Assembly: GCA_945867755.1 (NCBI GenBank)
Contig: CAMBJN010000052.1
Span: 1 to 8,614, forward strand
DNA: 8,614 nucleotides
Source of the DNA: Polynucleobacter meluiroseus
Lineage (GTDB): Bacteria; Pseudomonadota; Gammaproteobacteria; Burkholderiales; Burkholderiaceae
Reading direction: 5' to 3'
Made by a program: the position numbers and the translations under genes. Below the pieces are notes generated by a model. The model saw only the letters and a list, made by a program, of their open reading frames with translations. It had not been told where the DNA came from and did not search any database. Below are positions 1-5,476 of the stretch, in pieces (within the stretch, counting starts at the first letter, position 1; every line of letters starts with the position of its first letter).

Positions 1-751
1 AATGCCAAACGATTTTGTTCGATGTTGAGGTGCCGTTTGTGACAAAGAACAAATGGTCTGCATTAAAGATGCGAGCGGCATTGCGCTCACTCGCAGCCAC
101 AGGGCCAGTGTGATCTAACAACTGACCTAATTCATCCACCGCATTACAAACGTCTGCGCGCAACATGTTCTCACCAAAGAATTGATGGAACATTTGTCCT
201 ACTGGGCTTTTTAAGAATGCCACACCACCAGAGTGACCTGGGCAATGCCATGAGTAAGAGCCATCGGAGGCGTAGTGCGTCAATGCTTTAAAGAAAGGTG
301 GCGCCAATGAATCCAAGTAAACCTTGGCTTCACGAATGATGTGGCGAGCAACGAACTCTGGCGTGTCTTCATTCATATGAATGAAGCCATGTAGTTCGCG
401 CAACACATCATTAGGGATGTGTCTTGAGGTTCTGGTTTCGCCGTACAAGAAAATAGGGATTTCTTCATTGCGCTTGCGAACTTCCATCACAAATGCGCGC
501 AAACCTTCGAGGGCTGTATCAATCTCAGCAGCTGAACCTGCACCAAACTCTTCATCGTCAATGGACAAAATAAAACAAGAGGCTCTGGCAGCCTGCTGAG
601 CAAATGAAGTCAAGTCTCCATAACTGGTCAAACCAAGAACTTCCATGCCTTCAGTTTCGATGGCTAGCGCTAAGGCACGAGCACCCGAACCTGAAATATT
701 TTCAGTACGGAAATCCTCATCAATAATGACCACAGGAAAACGAAACTTCAT
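1..751 (-). CDS. Orn/Lys/Arg decarboxylase, N-terminal part (3' end outside window)
   Basis: This is the first 250 residues of a fold-type I, PLP-dependent basic amino acid decarboxylase, a family that removes CO2 from arginine, lysine or ornithine to give the polyamine or diamine. The product begins MKFRFPVVIIDEDF, a receiver-like 'wing' domain of about 130 residues. The catalytic domain follows, with visible family motifs: WHCPGHSGG, a GENMLRADV segment, DELGQLLDHTGP and, close to the window edge, FVTNGTSTSNK, which belongs to the cofactor-binding region. The PLP-binding lysine lies beyond the window. The ATG at 749-751 is preceded by a strong GAGGGGG ribosome-binding site. Substrate cannot be decided from this fragment, so no symbol is given. 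The gene is separated from dcd by a terminator and is probably transcribed independently. The reading frame is open throughout. Confidence 0.93.
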   Translation of the reverse strand, partial: MKFRFPVVIIDEDFRTENISGSGARALALAIETEGMEVLGLTSYGDLTSFAQQAARASCFILSIDDEEFGAGSAAEIDTALEGLRAFVMEVRKRNEEIPIFLYGETRTSRHIPNDVLRELHGFIHMNEDTPEFVARHIIREAKVYLDSLAPPFFKALTHYASDGSYSWHCPGHSGGVAFLKSPVGQMFHQFFGENMLRADVCNAVDELGQLLDHTGPVAASERNAARIFNADHLFFVTNGTSTSNKIVWH

Positions 752-904
752 AACGACCCCCTCAAGCAACCCCGTTGAAATCAGGGGTTTTTTCTTAAAA
801 ACGTGACTATATCTATAAAACCAATGTTTCGCTGAATTTATTTCAACAAGATGAACCATTGGCAGGCCAGTTTAGCCACCCCAGCCTTGAATGAACAGGA
901 AAAT
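752..904 (-). promoter_or_regulatory. Decarboxylase upstream region, promoter not resolved
   Basis: Because dcd ends in a terminator at about 907-934, the decarboxylase promoter should lie here. On the minus strand an AT-rich stretch contains TTGAAA (841-846) and TATAGA/TATAGT-like hexamers near 806-818. Their spacing does not match a sigma-70 promoter (23 or more bases rather than about 17), so I do not assign -35 and -10 elements. No open reading frame of interest is visible in this interval. Confidence 0.3.
768..795 (+). terminator. Possible plus-strand intrinsic terminator in the decarboxylase leader
   Basis: The plus strand reads AACCCC, a loop of about 10 bases, then GGGGTT running into TTTT and C. 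The TGA/TCA bases in the loop can add pairs. On the plus strand this is hairpin plus T-tract, the form of an intrinsic terminator, but no plus-strand gene lies upstream. On the minus strand the T-tract becomes an upstream A-tract, so it should not stop decarboxylase transcription and would be a hairpin in the 5' untranslated region, just upstream of the ribosome-binding site. It may block antisense transcription or affect translation. Both roles are inference. Confidence 0.35.
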
Positions 905-906
905 TC

Positions 907-934
907 ATCAAAAAAGCACCTATTTAGGTGCTTT
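907..934 (-). terminator. Intrinsic terminator of dcd
   Basis: On the minus strand the sequence is AAAGCACCTA, a very short loop, then TAGGTGCTTT followed by more T residues. This gives a stem of up to 10 pairs (913-922 with 925-934; the innermost pairs probably open to form a usable loop) and a run of six T residues across 910-915 region. It begins about 78 bases beyond the dcd stop codon. The plus strand has only three T residues after the stem, so it works in one direction. It closes the long minus-strand transcription unit coming from the fdh maturation genes and dcd. Confidence 0.85.
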
Positions 935-1012
935 GGGTGCTACTCATACTAAATAAGCCACATCAGTCTTTTGTTGGCTTTTATGGGCTTATTTGGGCTG
1001 CTTGAGACTTAT

Positions 1013-1582
1013 TTAAGTTTTTGGCAGGGTAACGCCAACTTGGCCTTGGTATTTGCCGCCACGGTCTTTGTAAGACACTTCACAAATCTCATCGCTCTCG
1101 AAGAACAAGACCTGGGCACATCCCTCACCCGCATAAATTTTTGCTGGCAATGGTGTTGTATTAGAGAATTCCAAGGTCACATAACCTTCCCACTCTGGCT
1201 CAAAAGGCGTGACGTTCACAATGATCCCGCAACGAGCGTAGGTGCTCTTACCCAAACAAATAGTCAAAACACTTCTTGGTATCTTGAAATACTCAACCGT
1301 GCGGGCCAAAGCAAATGAGTTGGGAGGAATGATGCAAACATCGCCTTTGAAATCAACGAAGGATTTATCGTCAAAATTCTTTGGGTCAACAATGGTGCTG
1401 TTGATATTGGTGAAAATTTTAAATTCATTTGCACAGCGAATGTCATAGCCATAACTTGATGTGCCATAACTCACGATTTTTTGCCCCTCTGCAGACTGGC
1501 GAACTTGGCCAGGCTCAAATGGAGAAATCATTTCGTGCTCTTCGCACATGCGGCGGATCCAGCGGTCAGATTTAATAGTCAT
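1013..1582 (-). CDS. dcd: dCTP deaminase
   Basis: This 189-residue protein deaminates dCTP to dUTP in the cytoplasm, feeding dTTP synthesis through dUTPase and thymidylate synthase. Its length matches the family. The signature GKSTYARCG lies at residues 111-119 and WEGYVTLEFSN at 131-141. The latter carries Glu138, the position of the E. coli catalytic glutamate, while Ser113 and Arg117 sit in the nucleotide-binding loop. The N-terminal MTIKSDRWIRRM is typical. The ATG at 1582 lies 51 bases after the DsrE-like gene. There is no convincing terminator in that gap, so dcd may be co-transcribed with the formate dehydrogenase maturation genes even though its function is unrelated. An intrinsic terminator follows. 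The reading frame and motifs appear complete. Confidence 0.97.
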   Translation of the reverse strand: MTIKSDRWIRRMCEEHEMISPFEPGQVRQSAEGQKIVSYGTSSYGYDIRCANEFKIFTNINSTIVDPKNFDDKSFVDFKGDVCIIPPNSFALARTVEYFKIPRSVLTICLGKSTYARCGIIVNVTPFEPEWEGYVTLEFSNTTPLPAKIYAGEGCAQVLFFESDEICEVSYKDRGGKYQGQVGVTLPKT

Positions 1583-1633
1583 AAGCTCTATTTTGACATA
1601 TCTGCGGTAGATTGCATTTTTTCATGCTTTAAA

Positions 1634-2008
1634 TTAATAGGTCAAAACTGTGGTGTTTGAATCAGTCGCAAGATCAATCATGGTGACCATGCCTATGACC
1701 TCACTCACACCATCGACCAAGTCTCCAAGCTTTAGCTGCCTCTCTCTTAGAGCGGTGCTGCATACCTTGACCTTCACACCTGTTCGCATGGCGTCCTCAA
1801 TAAAAGCAGACAAAGGGCGGTCAGACGGGACAAGGATTTGCTGATTCTTGGGATTGGCTTTGATGAATAAATCCACGCTGGAGCCAATCACATGAATTTC
1901 AACATCGATGTTCATCGCTGCCGCGGTGGTCGCCATCAACAATGGTGTTATTGCAAGATTTGGCTGATCGGCGCTGGTGCGCCAAAGCTGCACTATCAAA
2001 CGCTTCAA
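1634..2008 (-). CDS. DsrE-family protein, single cysteine, TTG start
   Basis: This 124-residue protein resembles the DsrE/DsrF-like fold, small alpha/beta proteins that often carry persulfide sulfur. It starts with the first strand MKRLIVQLWRTS, has an Ala/Met-rich helix with MATTAAAMN, then the second strand VEIHVIG. The segment VKVCSTALRER contains its only cysteine, Cys83 (codon 1760-1762), at the place where the active cysteine of DsrE-type proteins normally lies. The start is TTG at 2006-2008. It is supported by an AGGG site 7 bases upstream and by the need to keep the first beta strand; the next ATG is at residue 25. The gene follows the mobA stop by 3 bases, so it is almost certainly co-expressed with fdhD and mobA. 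A sulfur-relay role for FDH cofactor maturation is inference. Confidence 0.82.
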   Translation of the reverse strand: MKRLIVQLWRTSADQPNLAITPLLMATTAAAMNIDVEIHVIGSSVDLFIKANPKNQQILVPSDRPLSAFIEDAMRTGVKVKVCSTALRERQLKLGDLVDGVSEVIGMVTMIDLATDSNTTVLTY

Positions 2009-2011
2009 AGA

Positions 2012-2608
2012 TCAGCCCTGCAGTGCTCGAAGCTCTTCCACAGTATTCACATTGGCAAAAGCAGCAACGTCTTCGAATACCACGTAGTTTGTTTTCATTC
2101 CCTCAAACCACTTATCAATCTTGCGTCCGCCACCAGATAAAAATGGCAGCAAAGAATCGGTGACGGAAGACTTCATTAAAGTAAATACCGGGTGGGTTCT
2201 AAGCTCACCATTTTCCATGGTGGCCGCATAAACCAAATCCAAATCTTGTACGATCAATGCTTGCGATAGTTTCTCAACCAAGTCCATCGGGAATCTTGGT
2301 GAATCACATGGCACCGTGACCAAATAAGGGTGATCAGAGTTTTCTAAACCAGCCTGAAATCCTGCCAAAGGACCTGCAAAATCACCAATCACATCTGGCA
2401 AAACCGAAACCCCTAATGATTCATAAGCCGCTAAATTGCGATTCGCATTAATTTTCACAATATCCACCTGAGGCTCCAAGCGCATGATCGTATGCATGGC
2501 CATGGGAGCGCCTTTGAACGGCTGCAAGCCCTTATCGGAACCGCCCATACGACGACCTTGACCGCCCGATAGCACCAAACCAGAAATCACATCACGCGGT
2601 ATGAACAT
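2012..2608 (-). CDS. mobA: Molybdenum cofactor guanylyltransferase MobA
   Basis: This cytoplasmic enzyme transfers GMP from GTP to molybdopterin, giving the MGD form that is needed for the bis-MGD centre of formate dehydrogenase. The 198-residue length matches the family. The nucleotide-binding LSGGQGRRMGG is at residues 13-23, with the conserved lysine in SDKGL just after it. Further motifs are PDV at 71-73, GPLAG at 79-83, PCDSP at 100-104 (metal-binding Asp), HPVF at 139-142 and NVNT at 186-189. The ATG at 2608 has AGGAAG about 5 bases upstream and overlaps the end of fdhD by 17 bases, suggesting translational coupling. It sits next to fdhD and behind the fdh structural genes, so it appears dedicated to FDH, although it could serve other bis-MGD enzymes. 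Confidence 0.96.
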   Translation of the reverse strand: MFIPRDVISGLVLSGGQGRRMGGSDKGLQPFKGAPMAMHTIMRLEPQVDIVKINANRNLAAYESLGVSVLPDVIGDFAGPLAGFQAGLENSDHPYLVTVPCDSPRFPMDLVEKLSQALIVQDLDLVYAATMENGELRTHPVFTLMKSSVTDSLLPFLSGGGRKIDKWFEGMKTNYVVFEDVAAFANVNTVEELRALQG

Positions 2609-3425
2609 TTACTTCCTTTGTATTAACTCGATTAACGCCACTGTATATTAAATAATGATGACCACTGCAGCGCCCAAACAATGTCATGTTGACCTTATTG
2701 GCCATTTCCAAACCCATCGCTGTAACCCCTGAGCGTGACAACAAAAATGGTATGCCCATTTGAGCTCCCTTGATCACCATCTCAGATGTGAGTCTGCCGG
2801 TGGTATAAAAAATCAAGTCTTCGCCAGCCTGTTCATCAAGCCACATTAAACCCGCGATTGAATCCACCGCATTGTGACGACCAACGTCTTCAATGAAATG
2901 CAATAACTCAACGCTTTGCCCATTATTTTTGAACACGGCACAAGCATGCACAGAGCCCGCTTGTTTGTAGATCGATGACCTAGTTCTGATGTGGTCAACT
3001 ATTTCATAAATAGCTGGCTTTGTTATTTCTGCATTATTTTGCAACTGAATAGAATCGATGTCATCCATGATTCCGCCAAAGATGGTTCCTTGACCACAAC
3101 CTGTTGTCACAACTCTTCTACTGGTTTTTTCTTCAATATCAACTGTATTTCCCTTGGTGGTGACAGCAGCTGACTCCGTATCCCAATCAACCTGAATACT
3201 TTCGATGTAATCAATCGAGGGGACTAAGCGTTGATTGCGTAAATAACCCAAGATCAATGCCTCAGGCGCTCCCCCAAGAGTCATGAGGGTGACCAATTCT
3301 TTTTTATCAAGATAGATAGTGAGCGGTCGCTCACCAGGAACATGAATTAGCTTCTCGCGACCCTGCTCATCCACTACTTTTACCTCATGGACTAGGGGTG
3401 CAACGGCTTTGGATAATTTAACCAC
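2592..3425 (-). CDS. fdhD: Formate dehydrogenase accessory sulfurtransferase FdhD, GTG start, atypical cysteine motif
   Basis: FdhD passes sulfur from a cysteine desulfurase to the bis-MGD cofactor of formate dehydrogenase, a step needed for activity. The 277 residues contain the characteristic EDVGRHNAVDS (179-189), GRLTSEM (210-216) and SRSGVTAMG (230-238). The cysteine loop reads TTGCGQGTIFGG (107-118). Cys110 matches the first cysteine of the E. coli Cys121-x-x-Cys124 motif, but the second position is Gly113. Only two other cysteines exist, Cys162 and Cys253. The start is GTG at 3423-3425, with an AAAGAG site 6 bases upstream; no upstream ATG is in frame. The gene begins about 12 bases after the T-tract of a strong terminator and overlaps mobA by 17 bases. 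Confidence 0.95.
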   Translation of the reverse strand: MVKLSKAVAPLVHEVKVVDEQGREKLIHVPGERPLTIYLDKKELVTLMTLGGAPEALILGYLRNQRLVPSIDYIESIQVDWDTESAAVTTKGNTVDIEEKTSRRVVTTGCGQGTIFGGIMDDIDSIQLQNNAEITKPAIYEIVDHIRTRSSIYKQAGSVHACAVFKNNGQSVELLHFIEDVGRHNAVDSIAGLMWLDEQAGEDLIFYTTGRLTSEMVIKGAQMGIPFLLSRSGVTAMGLEMANKVNMTLFGRCSGHHYLIYSGVNRVNTKEVNVHTA

Positions 3426-3431
3426 TTTGTG

Positions 3432-3437
3432 CTCTTT
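3432..3437 (-). promoter_or_regulatory. Ribosome-binding site that supports the fdhD GTG start
   Basis: On the minus strand AAAGAG lies 6 bases before the GTG at 3423-3425. It immediately follows the T-tract of the upstream terminator, so terminator and translation signal are adjacent. This site decides in favour of the GTG over later candidates. Confidence 0.55.
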
Positions 3438-3476
3438 AAAAGAAAAATCAGTAACTAAGATAACTTAGTTACTGAT
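3438..3476 (-). terminator. Strong intrinsic terminator between fdhC and fdhD
   Basis: A perfect 13-pair stem (3447-3459 with 3464-3476) with a four-base loop is followed on the minus strand by TTTTTCTTTT. It lies about 46 bases after the fdhC stop. The plus strand continues with CGGATGTTTT, a weaker T-tract, so the main direction is minus. The fdhD start is only about 12 bases beyond the T-tract. fdhD therefore has to be reached by read-through, or by a promoter upstream whose transcript also carries this hairpin. Confidence 0.85.
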
Positions 3477-3485
3477 CGGATGTTT

Positions 3486-3508
3486 TAAGCAAAAGATTCT
3501 TATGCTTA
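3486..3508 (-). repeat. Imperfect inverted repeat downstream of fdhC
   Basis: TAAGCA and TGCTTA form a 6-pair stem around an 11-base interior that itself contains AAGA/TCTT complementarity. There is no T-tract, so it is not a terminator by itself. It lies between the fdhC stop and the main terminator and could protect the 3' end of the structural mRNA. The pairing is weak enough that it may be chance. Confidence 0.3.
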
Positions 3509-3521
3509 CTTTGATCCTGAG

Positions 3522-4565
3522 CTATGACTTTATTTTTCCAGACTTCATGTCGTCATACCAAAGTTCGTGGTGCTCTTTGCCCCAAGCTTCGTCAACATAA
3601 CCAGTCTTCATGCCTTGCAATGCACCCTCCATGCCGATGGAACCGACATAGATGTGACCCATTGCCATGACAGTCATCAAGATCGCAGCTACCGCATGAA
3701 TGATATGAGCTAATTGCATAGTGCCACGCCAATATTCAATTCCAGGGATTGGCACAATCATGTCTAGAACCCAGCCAGAGGCTGATACAACTAGACCAAG
3801 AACTGTTACACCGCCCCAGAACCAAATCTTCTCGCCAGCATTAAAGCGGTGTGATGGAACGTGCTTACCAGACAAAAGGCCGCCAAAAGAAGCTAACCAA
3901 GTCAAATCTTCTTTATTAGGTAGATTGTCTTTTACATATAGGACAAAGAAAAGCAATGTGCTGGCTGTGAATAATGGTCCAGCGAAGTTATGAATATTTT
4001 TCATAACCAGGAGGAATGTTCCGTAAGCAGCACCACCCATGATTGGTAACAAGAAGTATTTACCCCATAGGATAAAGATACCTGTAAACGCAAGCGCCAA
4101 GAAACTAAATGCCATTAACCAGTGAGAGAATCTCTCTAGACTTGTGAAACGCTTTAGCAAGCGTCCAGTCTTCGGCTCGTGTAACTTGATCTGACCCTTG
4201 ACCACAAACACAGTTGTAATCAAACCGGCCACAATCATCAATAGCCAACCGCCCCAAACAGTGATCACACCATTACGGATAAGGCGCCATTGCTGGCCAG
4301 ATTTCTGAATCAAAACACCCATTTCCTTATTAGGAAAGTTAACTGAGTGAGCAACATCAGAATTAGCATTTCTCCAAATAGGTTCATTGCTGCCAGGCTT
4401 GCTGTTTTCAGCAGATCGCTGGGCTTGAACGTCCTTGCTTACTTCCAAAATATTCACAGACTCAACTTGTGGCTTTGCAGCGGGAGCCGCCCCCTGCGCA
4501 AATGCAACTGAAGCTGTTGCTGAAAGTACAACGCTGGCAAGTAAGTTTCTTATTGTAATTCTCAT
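3522..4565 (-). CDS. fdhC: Formate dehydrogenase cytochrome b (gamma) subunit with N-terminal extension
   Basis: This integral membrane di-haem cytochrome b takes electrons from FdhB and reduces quinone. Residues 1-23 form a Sec signal peptide ending in AFA. About 80 residues predicted periplasmic follow, then a membrane segment near 104-123. From about residue 135 the sequence follows the FdnI family, with four membrane segments near 146-168, 185-211, 247-269 and 284-309. His148 (RFSHW), His192 (NIHNFAG), His290 (IIHAVAA) and His304 (GHIYVG) match E. coli FdnI haem ligands His18, His57, His155 and His169. At 347 residues it is about 130 longer than FdnI because of the N-terminal part. TAGGAG lies before the ATG. 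The gene is last in the structural set and is followed by a strong terminator. Confidence 0.93.
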   Translation of the reverse strand: MRITIRNLLASVVLSATASVAFAQGAAPAAKPQVESVNILEVSKDVQAQRSAENSKPGSNEPIWRNANSDVAHSVNFPNKEMGVLIQKSGQQWRLIRNGVITVWGGWLLMIVAGLITTVFVVKGQIKLHEPKTGRLLKRFTSLERFSHWLMAFSFLALAFTGIFILWGKYFLLPIMGGAAYGTFLLVMKNIHNFAGPLFTASTLLFFVLYVKDNLPNKEDLTWLASFGGLLSGKHVPSHRFNAGEKIWFWGGVTVLGLVVSASGWVLDMIVPIPGIEYWRGTMQLAHIIHAVAAILMTVMAMGHIYVGSIGMEGALQGMKTGYVDEAWGKEHHELWYDDMKSGKIKS

Positions 4566-4578
4566 ACTATCTCCTAAA

Positions 4579-4590
4579 TTACTCGAGTAA
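4579..4590. repeat. 12-base perfect palindrome before fdhC
   Basis: TTACTCGAGTAA reads the same on both strands and lies between the lipoprotein stop codon and the fdhC ribosome-binding site. It could form a small hairpin with almost no loop or be a protein-binding half-site pair. There is no T-tract. With only one copy in the window its significance is unclear. Confidence 0.3.
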
Positions 4591-4591
4591 C

Positions 4592-4825
4592 TTACTTTGC
4601 TTTGGTGTAATCGTCTTGACCTTGGCTACGAAGCTTTAACTGCTTCTCCCAAGTTACTTGATCACCTGAAGTCCAGCCTTTTTCAACATATTTGTTGTCG
4701 GCTGCTATATAGGCTTTTTCATCGCCTTTCTTGGCTGCAACAACACCCTGAGGCGCTTCAGAGCATGCCCCAAGAGTGAATGTAGTAGCGATCAAAGCTG
4801 TAGTTAAGGAAATTCTTTTAATCAT
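4592..4825 (-). CDS. Small lipoprotein encoded between the FDH beta and gamma subunits
   Basis: This 77-residue protein starts with a lipoprotein signal peptide: MIKR, a hydrophobic stretch, then the lipobox LGAC with Cys21 (codon 4763-4765) as the lipidated residue. The mature part is about 57 residues, polar and charged, with no other cysteine and no haem motif. Residue +2 after the cysteine is Ser; in E. coli rules this would favour transport to the outer membrane rather than retention in the inner membrane. The start codon overlaps the fdhB stop in an ATGA (4822-4825), so translation is coupled, and fdhC begins 26 bases after the stop. I do not recognise a named family. Its position suggests an assembly or tethering role for the periplasmic side of the FDH complex, which is inference. 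Confidence 0.82.
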   Translation of the reverse strand: MIKRISLTTALIATTFTLGACSEAPQGVVAAKKGDEKAYIAADNKYVEKGWTSGDQVTWEKQLKLRSQGQDDYTKAK

Positions 4826-5451
4826 GATTTTTTTCCTGGAGCTTGTTGTGGTTTACCGTAAGCAGTGCCCCAACCAAATACATTGGCACCAGCTGCTTTA
4901 CCATTTGATTGACGCTTAACAACACGGTTGCGGAAGATATCTGCAACTACATCGCCATCACCACCAATCAAAGCTTTGGTAGAACACATTTCAGCACAGG
5001 CTGGTAGCTTGCCTTCTGATAGACGGTTACGTCCATACTTTTCAAACTCTGCTTGTGTACCGTTCTTCTCAGGACCGCCAGCACAGAACGTGCACTTGTC
5101 CATTTTTCCACGTAGGCCGAATGTGCCAGCACTTGGGAACTGAGGCGCGCCGAATGGACATGCATATGAACAGTAGCCACAACCGATACAGATATCTTTA
5201 TCGTGAAGCACTACACCTTCATCAGTTCTGTAGAAGCAATCCACAGGACATACAGCCATACATGGCGCATCTGAACAATGCATACATGCTACTGAGATTG
5301 ATTTTTCTGCGCCAATAACACCGTCGTTAATTGTTACAACACGACGGCGATTAACGCCCCAAGGTACCTCATGCTCATTCTTACACGCTGTCACACAACC
5401 ATTACACTCAATGCAGCGCTCTGAATCGCAGATAAATTTCATTCTTGCCAT
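4822..5451 (-). CDS. fdhB: Formate dehydrogenase iron-sulfur (beta) subunit, four [4Fe-4S] clusters
   Basis: This ferredoxin-like subunit relays electrons from FdhA to the cytochrome b subunit. Sixteen cysteine ligands are visible in four groups: Cys13/16/19/23; Cys57/60/64/68; Cys88/91/94/98; and Cys120/123/152/156, the last interrupted by a 28-residue insert as in FdnH/DmsB-type proteins. Cys8 and Cys72 are additional. At 209 residues it lacks the C-terminal transmembrane helix of the E. coli FdnH type (about 290 residues); its C-terminus is polar and lysine-rich. It has no signal peptide, as expected for a subunit exported together with the Tat-dependent alpha subunit. The ATG at 5451 has AGGAG 6 bases upstream and lies 25 bases after the fdhA stop. 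Its own stop overlaps the lipoprotein start by 4 bases. Confidence 0.95.
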   Translation of the reverse strand: MARMKFICDSERCIECNGCVTACKNEHEVPWGVNRRRVVTINDGVIGAEKSISVACMHCSDAPCMAVCPVDCFYRTDEGVVLHDKDICIGCGYCSYACPFGAPQFPSAGTFGLRGKMDKCTFCAGGPEKNGTQAEFEKYGRNRLSEGKLPACAEMCSTKALIGGDGDVVADIFRNRVVKRQSNGKAAGANVFGWGTAYGKPQQAPGKKS

Positions 5452-5476
5452 TATCGTCTCCTAAATTCCGCCGCTA

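Noticed and set aside
971..1318. Open frame of 115 codons on the plus strand
   Set aside because: It lies mostly antisense to dcd, which has complete family motifs. The translated product has no recognisable domain and no good ribosome-binding site.
1593..1598. Perfect TTGACA on the plus strand between dcd and the DsrE-like gene
   Set aside because: No suitable -10 hexamer lies about 17 bases downstream, and no plus-strand gene follows. Probably chance in AT-rich sequence.
1616..1629. Small hairpin GCAT-ATGC between the DsrE-like gene and dcd
   Set aside because: Only four pairs and no T-tract on the minus strand, so it cannot be called a terminator.
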